A DNA stretch of 64,000 nt from Uloborus plumipes (taxonomy: Eukaryota; Arthropoda; Arachnida; Araneae; Uloboridae), in the NCBI GenBank assembly GCA_038373865.1, contig JAXGGA010004428.1, positions 24,587-88,586 of the forward strand. The letters are read 5' to 3'. Position 1 is the stretch's first letter. Each line of letters begins with the position of its first letter. This document shows, piece by piece, positions 35,690 through 46,740 of the stretch. The translations under genes and the position numbers were made by a program. Under the pieces are notes generated by a model. That model made no database searches. It was given only the letters and a program-made list of their open reading frames with translations, and was not told where the DNA came from.

Positions 35690-36629
35690 CTAGGTGACCC
35701 GTGCGGAATTCCCGCCCAAAAAAAAAAACAAAAAAAATTTAATACGACAATTTTATAGGCTCATTATCTGCCCGAAGTGCAGCGCATGTCGAAATCTATA
35801 AGAAAGTCCAGCGTAAGTTGTTAGTCCCTGTCGAGTTGCAAGTTCCGATCTATGGTACATTGACCAGTATTTAAAACAATATGGACCTCGTGCCGGAATG
35901 TTACTGGTCAACTTGACGCAGCAAAAGCAAAAGAAATGTGAATTTCTAAATTGTCTAGTAGTAACACTTCCTGTTACTGCGTTGGACCTTTTTACTTGGC
36001 TTCTATTTGCACAACATCGCCATCAACTGCCGTCGTTCTGACAACTTTTCAAAGAGATCAAAGACACGTTCACTTTTACAACTACTACAAAAGTGATACC
36101 CTATATTAAAATCAAATACCCAAGGCTACTACTAAACTAAATTCTAACGTTATCGCAAAACTACCATAGTATTTTGAAACAATAAAAGTTACAATTAAGG
36201 TTTACCGAGCTAAGCCTTGGCTTGAAATGTCGCATTTAAAATTGATTTGAACAACAATGTAACGATTTTAACAGTTGAGCAAAAAATTTAACTTTTTCAA
36301 ACTTCAAGTCGCTCAAACGTGGATTTTCGAGATTCTCGTTACGCGGCGCTAGCGGAGAAACGTTCTAAAGAACGCATTTTTTTTAATCTTTCGAATGAAA
36401 TCAAAATGGAGACGATACGACAATTATTTCGCTAGATAGAGTCAATTTTGTGCCCAAAAATTGAAGTTCGAATAAAAAACGAACCGACACTTTTTAGAGG
36501 GTGGGTCTAATTTTCGTCAATAGCCCGCGGGATAAGCTTCAAAATCATAAATTTTCTTGCAATTCGATAAAGAAATGAGCGAGTTTCGACCGGGTATAGG
36601 ATTCGGCTTAGAGAAATAATATATGGAGA
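35690..36629 (-). mobile_element. Helitron H, second tandem copy
   Basis: Same termini and orientation as the copy it abuts; total 940 bp. Its 5' 620 bases (36010-36629) are almost identical to 35071-35689. Its 3' 320 bases (35690-36009) carry dozens of single-base losses relative to 34698-35070. A host-side T follows at 36630, so the pair lies in one A|T target. Confidence 0.88.
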
Positions 36630-36631
36630 TA

Positions 36632-37926
36632 TCTTTATCTTTACTAATATATAAAGCTGTAGAGTTTGTTTGTTTGTTTGTTTGAACGCGCTAATCTCAG
36701 GAACCACTGGTTCGATTTGAAAAATTCTTTTTGTGTTGAATAGTCCATTTATCCAGAAAGACTTTAGGCTATAGTTTGAAAAGATTCGATTAGCGATTCG
36801 TTTTTTATTCGAATTCAAGGCAAATTTTCACGTAAATCGCCGAATACTGGGGTTAAAAATTACTTGCACATATTAATGTTATATATCATTGGAAGCAGAA
36901 AAATTTTGTCCGTCCTATGCAGTTTGTTCCGATTCTCTAACTTAAACACAGCACGAGTTATTCAATTTTTAAACTTGCCTTTTGCAAGGCTTCACCCGAT
37001 TTCTTGCAATACTTGGTTCATTAAAACCATCAATAAAAAATAAACTAATTATTCCACAGTTTTGATTTTTACGCCATTGGATAGAGTGATATTTTTAACC
37101 CCAGAATTGATTCGACTTACAGTCGAAGAACCAAGCTTTTATCTCCACTAGAAAAAAAGTTACAAGCGTTTGAACTTTGAGTTCGAAAACCTCTTTCCTG
37201 ATCAAACTATTAACGTTTTATTGCGTTGCTATGGCGACATCTTTTAAATTCATTGTTGGTGTCCTTTTCTTCATTTCGTTTCTTAAAAGCATTTCATTTT
37301 ACGGCGTTTCAACAAGGCAAATAATGCGATCGTCCGTGTTTCACTTGAATTCCTGCCTACTTAATGACTTATATTTTTTTTCTGGTACCATTTTGAAAAT
37401 GTGTTTCAAATTAAATTGTAATTCATGTTTTTAGCAGAGATTTTTTTTTGGCTGCGATCTAAATATTAAAACAACTTTTTTGTTTGGAATTTTGCAATTA
37501 ATGTTACAGGAAGAGAGCGGTTTGGAAATATTTGTTTATTAGGGAGAGTGTTAAATATGTGCTACTTGACATTGTTTTTATTCCTGAGGAAGCATGTGCA
37601 AATAATGCGATTGACTTTTTTATGCGGGAAAGTTATTTAGCGAGCCGCTTTAGCGGGGAGTAGTTTTTTGAAACCGGTTTCGCTAAAACTTTCCTCCCTC
37701 CTTTAAATGCGAGCCGCCTTGGCGGCGAGTAATTTGTTTTAAGTTTCCTTACTACTTTAAAGGCGAGCCGCCTTGGCGGCGAGTAGTTTGCTGAAACTTT
37801 CACGCTACTTTAAAGGCGAGCTGCCTTGGCGGTTATATATCATTATATACCGCCTTGACGGCGAGTAGTTTATTTAAATTTTCATCACTACTTTAAAGCC
37901 CGTGCAACGCCGGGCCCCACAGCTAG
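36632..37926 (+). mobile_element. Non-autonomous Helitron, family B, copy 1
   Basis: The 5' region is TCTTTACTAATATATAAAGC followed by a GTTT microsatellite (36665-36684) and GAACGCGCTAATCTCAGGAA, a 5' end I recognise from widespread arthropod Helitrons. The 3' end is GCCCGTGCAACGCCGGGC and CTAG (37923-37926). A minisatellite with the palindrome GCCGCCTTGGCGGC lies at about 37640-37860. The exact 5' base (36632 or 36638) is uncertain. No coding capacity. Confidence 0.85.
37640..37860. repeat. Hairpin minisatellite in Helitron B
   Basis: Four to five degenerate units of about 54-60 bp, each holding GCGAGCCGCCTTGGCGGCGA. The inverse of this array lies at 57520-57800 in the other family B copy, and single units occur in both L Helitrons. 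Confidence 0.8.
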
Positions 37927-38131
37927 TCTATATACATAAAAGACTACTTTTGTATGCGTATGTCCGGGGTAAACTTCAAAACTACTGGACCAGTTTTAAC
38001 CATTTTTTCACCGTAGATAGCTGCAGTAACAGGGAGCAGGATAAGCTATAATTTATTTCTAAAAAGCGTAGTTTAAAAAAGTTATTATGGAAAATAGTAA
38101 ATTTCATATAGTTTCCCCATTAAATGATTAA

Positions 38132-38433
38132 GGCAGGGATTCAAGTGAAACAGGCAATCGCAAATTACAATCGCGACTGGAAATGAATTACATTAGAACG
38201 TTTCTTGATAAAAACATCGTGACGTCAGCGTGACGTTTGCCTATGAAAAACGAGCTAGATAAAACGTCACAGCCTACTTGGCGAATAAGAGGAGATCGCT
38301 GAGTGCTTGTGAGCTCTTATTGGCTCCACCCGTAGTGACATCATGCCAATTTAAGTTGATGATAATGTAATTCACTTCCAGTAGCGATTGCAATTCGAAG
38401 CGATCGCAGTGCTGTTTCACTTGAATCCCTGCC
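38132..38433. mobile_element. PIF/Harbinger MITE family G, copy 2
   Basis: 302 bp with inverted ends starting GGCAGGGATTCAAGTGAAAC. TAA is duplicated at 38129-38131 and 38434-38436. The uninterrupted site (ATGATTAAATTTTCA) is present in four other family A copies, so the 3-bp duplication is proven by comparison. Confidence 0.92.
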
Positions 38434-38774
38434 TAAATTTTCAGTTCATTGTTGCAAAAATTCGTTGCCTGGTAACAACAATATTAATGGTGATCATAAT
38501 GAAAATGTGAACAAGGCTTCTCTGGAGTAAGTATGAAATTTAGTGCTTTCTTAGGATTTTTATTCATCAGTGCCAATAATCGCTAACGAGACTAAATAAA
38601 AAGATAATTGATTTTGGCAACAGTTAGAGAACAGAAAATGTTTATAGTCAAAAAATTTCTAAGTTAGGTACAGAAGATGTTTTCACCAATGTAGTCACAA
38701 GGATATAAACTAATGATGGGACTTATTTTACGTGTAATGTTTGGAAATACATGACTCCAGTGCGATTGATTTTA

Positions 38775-39671
38775 CAGGTTGCGACAGAGAAACTTGCTGA
38801 TTTTAATTGGACGCTAATTAGCAAGGAGTGGTCAGAAAGGAGTGGGAAGAGTCTCATTTTAAAGAGAGGGTCCTGAAGTTTTGTTATCTCATAGTTTAGT
38901 TGTCGCCATGCGTTGGACAAAGGAGCAACGAGCGTTCGCCGCCGAATCTTACTTTCTAAATAATCTTTCGGTGGTCGCCACTCAACGTGCCTTCCGAACT
39001 CGGTTCAAAATTCCGCCCGTTGTTCCCATTCCTGTCTGGGAATCGACTGTTTTGTGGGTGAAAACATTCAGGGAAAGTGAGAGTGTGGAAAACAGAGGCC
39101 CAGGAGTTTAACGGATTTCCAGAACCCTAGAAAACGTCGAAAAAGTGAGGGAGTCGTTTTTGAGCTCTCCCAGGCGTTCGGCGCGTAAACACGCTGCTGC
39201 TTTGGGGATTTTTGATTGGACACTGAGATAAATTCTTCACAACGAACTCCAGTTTCATCCCTACAAACTTGCTGTGGTTCACCGGTTGAGTGATAACGTC
39301 TCCTTGAAAGGTGACGTACCGTGGCCGGCCCGCTTTTCCGATTTGACACTCTGTGACTATTTTTTATGGGGGTATCTCAAATCGATCGTTTACAACGACA
39401 AGCCCCAGACCCTGCAACGCCTGGTGAACAACATCCGGCTTGCTATCACCAACATCCCATCAGTCGATATACTCGAAAGAGTGCAACAAATCTAGGGTAC
39501 ATGAGTGCATCATTAATAGGGGCCGTCATTCTTCCCGATGTAGTTTTTAAATCTAACTAATATAAAAATTCAGAATGGGTACCATATCTTATAAAAAGTA
39601 GTAAACTGATACATGATGTACTTTTCCCTTAGTTGACTCTTCAAGTCTACAAGTTTCTCCGCCGCACCCTG
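38775..39671 (+). mobile_element. mariner/IS630-type element, internally deleted
   Basis: 897 bp with inverted ends CAGGTTGCGACAGAGAAACT (left) and CAGGGTGCGGCGGAGAAACT (right, inverted), flanked by TA at 38773-38774 and 39672-39673. It encodes the two ends of a transposase but lacks the catalytic middle. Confidence 0.9.
38908..39495 (+). pseudogene. mariner-type transposase (DUF4817 group), deleted core
   Basis: The N-terminus MRWTKEQRAFAAESYFLNNL matches the helix-turn-helix of the insect/arachnid transposases annotated DUF4817. It continues with ATQRAFRTRFKI, WVKTFRESES, RISRTLENVEKVRESFLSSP and SARKHAAALGIFDWTLR. After ILHNELQFHPYKLAVVHRLS the frame jumps to DVPWPARFSDLTLCDYFLWG, the region of the last acidic residue, then YLKSIVYNDKPQTLQRLVNN. 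The segment with the first two catalytic aspartates is missing. There is a frame change near 39030, an early stop at 39109 and a stop in the ILHNE region. Confidence 0.88.
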
Positions 39672-39902
39672 TACCAAGCTTATAACATTTCCGATTTACC
39701 TAAACATTGTTTGTAGCTTGCATTTGTATTTAAGGTGTGTAATACAGTTTTTTAGTTTGTCCAGTCAGAAAAAATTGCCATTGTTTACAGAAGTAGCCAT
39801 TGTGTGTATAGATATGCACTTTAATGTTGAAAAATTCATGAACGAGTGTCACTAAAACACCATACCCGGCCGAAACCCGGGCAGGGCCGGGTACCCGGCT
39901 AG

Positions 39903-40702
39903 TCTATATACATAAAAGACTACTTTTGAAAACGTATGTCCGGGGTAATCTTCCAAACTACTGAACCGATTTTAACCATTTTTTCACCGTAGATAGCTAC
40001 AGTAACAGGGAGCAGGATAAGCTATAATTTATTTCTAAAAAGCTTAGTTTAAAAAAGTTATTATGGAAAACAGTTAATTTTATGTCATTTCCCCATTAAA
40101 TGATTAAATTTTCAACCCATTGTTGCAAAAATTTGGTGCCATGCAGCAACAATATTGATTGTAATCATATTGAAAATTTTGAACCAAGGCTTCTCTGGAG
40201 TAAGTATGGAATTTATTGCCTTCTAAGGATTTTTATATTTATCTGAGCCAACAATCGCTAACGGGTGAAATAAAAAAAAAATTGATTTTGGCAATAGTTA
40301 GAGAATAGAAAGTGTTTATAGTCAAAAAAATTTCTAAATTAGGTACATAAGATGTTTTCACCTCACCAATGTTGTCACGAGGATAGAAACTAATAATGGG
40401 ACTTATTTAACGAGCAATATTTGGAAATGTTTAATTTCAGTGCGATAGATACTGTAAATATATATTTATTTTAATATACCAAGCTTATAACATTTCCTAT
40501 TTACTCAAACATTATTTGTAGCTTGCTATTTTTTTTTAGCTTGCATTATTTTTTTTATAGTTTATCCATAACATAGCCATTGTTTACAGAAGTAGCCATT
40601 ATGTTTATAGATATGCACTTTAGTGTTGGGAAATTTATGAATGAGTTTCACTAAACCACCCTACAGCCACAGAAACCCGGGCAGGGCAGGGTATCCGGCT
40701 AG
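39903..40702 (+). mobile_element. Helitron family A, copy 4 (uninterrupted)
   Basis: Starts TCTATATACATAAAAGAC immediately after the CTAG of copy 3, ends with an imperfect hairpin and CTAG (40699-40702). At about 800 bp and uninterrupted, it is the reference copy for the family and gives the empty sites for the nested insertions. Confidence 0.9.
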
Positions 40703-40838
40703 TATGGAGATAAAAGACTACTTTTGTATGCGTATGTCCGGGGTAAACTTCCAAACTACTGGACCGATTTTAACCATTTTTTCAACGTAGATAGCTACAG
40801 TAACAGGGATCAGGATAAGCTATAATTTATTTCTAAAA
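40703..40838 (+). mobile_element. Helitron family A, copy 5, 3'-truncated
   Basis: Begins directly after the CTAG of copy 4 with a variant 5' end (TATGGAGATAAAAGACTAC) and matches the family up to TATAATTTATTTCTAAAAAA. The rest is replaced by a foldback-arm sequence. Confidence 0.8.
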
Positions 40839-41184
40839 AATCTGGTATGGGTCCCACACTACTCCCTTTTACGTGTAAATTTCTTTGTAGATGCCTTAGT
40901 GTTAAAAAAAGTGCTTGGAGTGAGCAAGGTAACAATTCAAATATTTACTCCCTAATCTGCCACGAAACAATGCAAAAAATATTTTACAATGGTTAATTTT
41001 CTAAATATTGCTGATTTTAATATCATTCAGTGAATTTTTCGCAAAATATCGCCAATAGCGCCAAGTTGAACCCAAATTCAAAAAATAATTTTTCGCCAAA
41101 TTTGTCGCCAATTGGCGATATGTCGCCAAGTTGGCGTCAAACACTTGGCGACCAAAAGCTTGGCGACATATCGCCAATTAGTCG
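40839..41184. repeat. Foldback family C arm (copy leading into the A/C tract)
   Basis: Matches 51631-51990 closely, including CCTTTTACGTGTAAATTTCT and the CGCCAAGTTGGCG-type short palindromes (TTGGCGACATATCGCC). It is the outer arm of the element whose full form lies at 51567-54050. Sequence quality deteriorates beyond its inner end. Confidence 0.8.
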
Positions 41185-44100
41185 CCCAATCATCACCAAT
41201 CTACATACAATCCAACCCCATCAAACCCCACACACTTTAAACCACCCCAATTTCCCAACTCCATCCACCCACTTTTCTTATCCCCACTCCCACACCTCTC
41301 ACCACCCCTCACTCCTAACACCTTCCACACTAAAAATCTAACATCTCCCCCACCACCCACCTCCCCTACCACCTCTACCCTCTCCCCACTACTACCAACC
41401 ACTTTTTATTAATCCCCTTCAAAAACTTATAACACATAATTACTTACCCACATCCCTATCATCCTTACTCCCCCCACATCCCAACCAACTTTTTATCTCC
41501 CCCACCCCCAAACTCACCCCAAATCTATCAAAAAAAAACCTCTCACCCCCACAACAAACACTACCCTCCTACCCCCTCCAAACCCTCCCAACAACCCCCT
41601 ACCCATCAAAACCCCCAACACCTAACCCAAAACCACCCCCATAACCACAAATAAACCCCAAATCCCACCCCCCCAACACAACAAACATACTAACCCCAAA
41701 CCCCCACAACATACCCCAATCCCAACCACAAACCAACCCTCAATAAACCAACCACACCCCCACACACAAACCCCCAACACCTCACACCAACTACCCACAC
41801 TACCACTCCCCCAAACAACACCCCCCAACCAAACACCACCACTCCCACATCCCAACCCCACCCCCCCACAACCAACACCACACCCACCAAACCCAAACCC
41901 ACATACACAAACCCCCACCCAAACAACCCACACACCCACCCCAACTACCCAAAACACCACACCACCCCAACACTCCACACCACAAACCCACCAACCACAC
42001 CACCACCCACACCACACCCCACCACAACCCCACCACCCACACCCACACACACCCACCCCCACCACCCACACACCACCACCCCCCACCCAACCACACACCC
42101 ACCCCACACCCACCCACACCCACCCCCACCACCCACCACCCCACCCCACAACCCCACCACCCACCACAACCACCCACCCCACCCACCCACCACACCCAAC
42201 ACCCCCCCACCACCCCCCACCCCCCACAACCCCACCACCACCCCACACCAACCACCACCACACCCCACACCACCAACCACCCCCCACCACACCCCACACC
42301 CCACCCACACCCACCCCCAACCCACCACACACCACCCCCCACCCACAACCACCCCACCACCCCCAACCACACCCCACAACCCACCCACCCCCCCACACCA
42401 CCCCACCCACCCCACCACACCCCCCCACCCACCCCACCAACCACCCCACACCCACAACCCCACCCCAACCCCCCCACCACCACCCACAACCACCCCACAC
42501 CCACCCCACACACCACCACCACACCCCACCCCCACCCCCACCACCCCAACACACCCACCCCACCACAACCACCCCACCCCAACACCCAACCCCCCACCCC
42601 ACACACCCCCACCACCACCCCCACACAACCCACACCACACACCCCCCAACACACCACCCCACCCACCCCCCAACCCCACACCACCCCCCACACCCACCCA
42701 CACCCAACCCCACCACCCCCACAACCCCCACCCACCCCACACCCACACACACCACCCCCACCACCCCACCCAACACACCCACCACCAACCACCCCACCAA
42801 CACCCACACCCACCCACCACCCACACCCACCCCCCACAACACACCCAACACCCCACCCAACCCACCACAACCCCCCACCCACACCCACCCACCACACCCA
42901 ACACCACCACCACCCCACACCCACCCCCACCCACACCCCACACCCAACCCCCACACCCACACCAACCCACCACCCCACCCCACAACCCACACCAAAACCA
43001 CCCCCCACCACCCCACACACCCCACCCACCCCCCACCCCCAACCCCACCACCCCACCACCCACCCACCACACAACCCCCACCCCCACACACACCACACCC
43101 CCACCACAACCCAACACCCACACCCACCCCACCCACAACAACCCACCCAACACACCACAACACCCCACCCCACACACCCCACACCACCCCACAACACCCA
43201 CCCACCACAACACCCACCCAACCCACCAACCCACCACCCACAACACCCCCACAACACCCACCCACCCCCAACACAACCCACAACACACCAACCCACAAAC
43301 ACACCCACACCAACCACCAACACCCACCACAACCCAACCCCACAACACCCACCCACACCCCACACACACCCCCACCACCACAACCACCCACCCAAACACC
43401 CACACCCACCACACCAAACCCCCACACCAACACAACCCCCCCAACCACCCACACCAAAACACCCACCACCCACCACCCACCCACAACCAACCCACACAAC
43501 CCCAACCACCAACACACAACAAACCCAACCCCACCACACCCAACCCACCCAACCAACACCCCCAACACACCACCCACAAACACAACCCCACAACCCCACA
43601 CCAACCACAACCCCCCCACAACCACCCACAACACACCAACCCCACCCACACCAACCAAACCCACCACCACAACCCCCACACCACCCACCCCACCCACACA
43701 ACAACCACAACCCACAACAAACACCACCCACAACCAAAACACCCACACCCACACCACACCAAACCCACACACCAAACAACCCCAACACACCACCCAACCC
43801 AAACAACACCCCCACACCAACAAACCAAACCAACACCCACAACCCCAACCCACCCCACCCCAACCCACCAACACCACCAACCACACCACCCCAACAACAC
43901 CCAACACCCCAACCAAACCACACACAACCACCCAACCCCAAACCACCCACCACCACCCACACACCCCCACCACCCCACACCCACACCAACCCCCCACCCA
44001 CCAAAACACAACACCCCACACAACACAACCCACCCCACACACCCCCCAACACCACCCACACAACCAACACAACACCCCAACCCAAACACCAACACCCAAC

Positions 44101-45386
44101 AACCCCACACCAACAACCACAACCACCACCCACCAACACCAACCAACAACCACACACCCAACCACCAAACAACCACAAACCCCCAACAACCACACCCCAA
44201 CCACACCACAACACACCCCAACACACCACCCACCCAACACACCAAACCCAACCACACAACACCACCAAACAAACCCACAACCCAACACCCCCACCAACCA
44301 CCCACAACACCCACAACACACCACACAAACACCCACACAACCCACCAAAACCCAACACCACAACCCCACAACAACAACCCCACACCCACCACACACCCCC
44401 CCAAACCAACCACACCCCAACACACACAACCACCAACCCACAACACCAACCAACACACCAACCCACCCAACAAAACACCACAACAACCACAACCCCCCAC
44501 CCACCCCACAACCACCACACCCACCCACCCCAACAACCAAAACCCACACAACCACCCCACACAACACCCCACACCACACCCACCACAACCCAACACAACA
44601 CACAACACCCACCACAACCAACACCACACCAAAACACCAACCCACCACACCACCCAAACAACACCTCACCACCAAACCAACACCCACAAACACAACCCAC
44701 CCAACAAACACCAAACCAAACCCCCAACACAAAACCCACACCCACCCCCCAACACCCACACCAACAAACCCCAAACCCACACCACCCAAACACAACCCCT
44801 CACAACACAACCAAACCACCCACCAACAAACACCCAAACCACAACAAAACAACCCCAACAACTAACCAAACACCCCACCCACCAACCACCAACAAACAAC
44901 ACACCCAAACCAACACCACCCATCCAACACACCAACACAAACCCCCAAACTCCACAACAACACCACCCCCACCAAACACCACATACCACCCAACAAAAAA
45001 CCCACATACACCCACACCACACCCAAACAACCCCACAAACACCAACACCCACACAAACTACCACAACCCACCCCCACAACAACAAATACCCACCAACAAC
45101 ACCAACACCCCCACCACCCAAACACCAACACCAACAAACAAAACCCCAACCACAAACCAACCAACAAACCCACCACACAAACACCAACACAAACCCACAC
45201 CCCACCAAACAACCAAAACCAACCAACACCCCCCTACCCACCCCCCCAAACCCACACCCAAAACAACTCACAAAAACCCAAAACCAACTCCAAAAAACAA
45301 CCCACAATAACACTAACTCCAACCCTTAACATATACCCCCCTATTCAACCCAAATCACCATTACACACCACAAAAACACCCATAAT
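41185..45386. repeat. About 4.2-kb tract without G; core of only A and C
   Basis: I find no G on the + strand from 41185 to 45386, and no T from about 41975 to 44665. C dominates in the middle and A increases towards the right. There is no fixed period. The G loss is abrupt at the left and the T loss gradual. Minus-strand frames of 902-1079 codons in all three phases exist only because a G/T-only strand cannot spell a stop codon; they are not genes. The left edge (to about 41300) still aligns with the foldback arm at 51990-52110. A consensus or base-calling failure is likely. Confidence 0.9.
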
Positions 45387-45720
45387 GCAACAATCTACAC
45401 ACAACCAAACACACCCAATCAATTCCAACCCACACGCAACACCCCAGCCCCAACTACCACCACTCTCCCTCCCACCCAATCACCCTCAAATCCAACCCCA
45501 AACTCCCCCACACACTACCCCAAACCAACCCCCCACTCCCCAGAATTCTCATCAACCCATAACACACCACCACCGACCACCCCCCCCCCCCCCCCTCACA
45601 CGCCCGGCTCCAACCACGTGCGCTCCCAACATCACATCATCGCACGCTCATCAGCATCTCTGCAAGACATAATGTGTGTTTTGTGTGCAAGAAAAAAAAA
45701 AAAAAAAAACAGTATATGGG
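45387..45720. other. Right edge of the A/C tract and poly-A run
   Basis: Composition returns to normal over about 250 bases: T first, then G from 45387, through a C-run at about 45581-45595 to ordinary sequence by 45620. A run of about 18 A follows at 45691-45709. No recognised feature. Confidence 0.5.
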
Positions 45721-45913
45721 TCAGTGTTGCCGCCCTCTGCTGGCAGGACTATAATATTCATGTCCTAGTTTTTATATTACGAAATAAGTTGGCAATACGG
45801 AAAGCAGATGACTGTTAGTCCAAAAACTCTGAAGTGACGGTTTATAAGTTGTTCGTGAATGCTGTTTCGAAGTTGATAAAATCTCCCGTTATGCATTGAA
45901 ATATTTTATATAC

Positions 45914-46740
45914 TACTGGGTTGCTCTAAATGCTGGACCCATTTTCAAAAACTCGTATTTATTAACGTACAAACCCAAAATGAAATTTTTATACCAATGG
46001 AAAGACGACTTTTTAATTTTTTTTTAAATTATAAATGTTCAATGTGTCCACAGTCTACTGCACGACCATCTATGCGGTATCCATACTCGTCTTACGAACG
46101 AAAAAAATGCGTTTACTGTTAGAGAGCTTTATCAATAAACGATATGACAGTGATAAATCATACACAATTGTCTCTATCTGATATTAGCGCAATAAAATTA
46201 CAATAATATAAGCTATGCGTTTCTCTACCAACGGATTCAAGGACAATTGTTTTCCATCCGTTCGATGTTTTTTATCTGACCATTCTTGTCGGACAGCACT
46301 CGCCGTGCCTTTTGAATCTGGACAATATTGAACCATTTGTTTAAATTTTGCCAAGGATACAAAACAATATTAGTTGAATCTAAAAGCAGAGCAATATACA
46401 TGTGACAGCATACTTGTTGTTGTAGTGTTATCTGACAATTTTCGCCGATATCGGGTCGTTAATTTTAATAGCGCTCTTACTGAGGGCATGGCAGCAGTGA
46501 TACGGTTCGATTCTGCAGATCGCCCGGAGTTGTTAGTAGAGGAGGGACGTAAACAGCTTCCTTAACACAACCCTATAAGAAATAGTCACATGGTGTGAGC
46601 TCAGGAGACATCGGTGGCAAGACGTATAGAGTCAAGTCTTCATTTCACCTGCGAACTATCCAGCCCTGATGAAAGGATTGGTTCACACAAAATGATGACC
46701 ACTATCCCCACCGAAAAGAACTTTTGAACTTCTTTTTCCC
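45914..46740 (-). pseudogene. mariner/IS630-type transposase fossil (DUF4817-like)
   Basis: On the minus strand, PPMSPELTPCDYFL, a stop, then GCVKEAVYVPPLLTTPGDLQ (about 46640-46530) match the PPRSPDLTPCDFFLWG..KDxVYVPPLP block of these transposases. DEYGYRIDGRAVDCGHIEHL and a stop (46090-46028) match their C-terminus. Between them lies a 355-bp MITE. The 3' end of the element is the ACTGGGTTGCTCTAAATG region at about 45914. Upstream of 46740 homology fades. Stops and frameshifts rule out function. Confidence 0.78.
46122..46476. mobile_element. PIF/Harbinger-like MITE (family N), copy 1
   Basis: A 355-bp element with TTA at 46119-46121 and 46477-46479. Its ends are weak inverted relatives (left GAGAGCTTTATCAATAAACG, right inverted GAGCGCTATTAAAATTAACG). 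It splits the transposase fossil exactly between two blocks that are adjacent in intact proteins. Copy 2 lies at 62294-62667. Confidence 0.72.

Larger units (their letters stand above)
37927..39902 (+). mobile_element. Helitron family A, copy 3, with two nested elements
   Basis: It begins TCTATATACATAAAAGAC directly after the CTAG of Helitron B and ends CCGGGTACCCGGCTAG. A PIF/Harbinger MITE (38132-38433) and a mariner-type element (38775-39671) interrupt it. Without them it is about 770 bp, as expected for the family. Confidence 0.87.

Noticed and set aside
41622..44861. Very long minus-strand open frames (902 to 1,079 codons) rich in G, V, W, C
   Set aside because: They exist in all three minus-strand phases together. 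A strand made almost only of G and T cannot contain TAA, TAG or TGA, so the openness is compositional and not evidence of a gene.
45385..45672. 95-codon plus-strand frame rich in P, H, Q, T
   Set aside because: It is the edge of the same A/C-biased tract, and the amino-acid content follows from composition.
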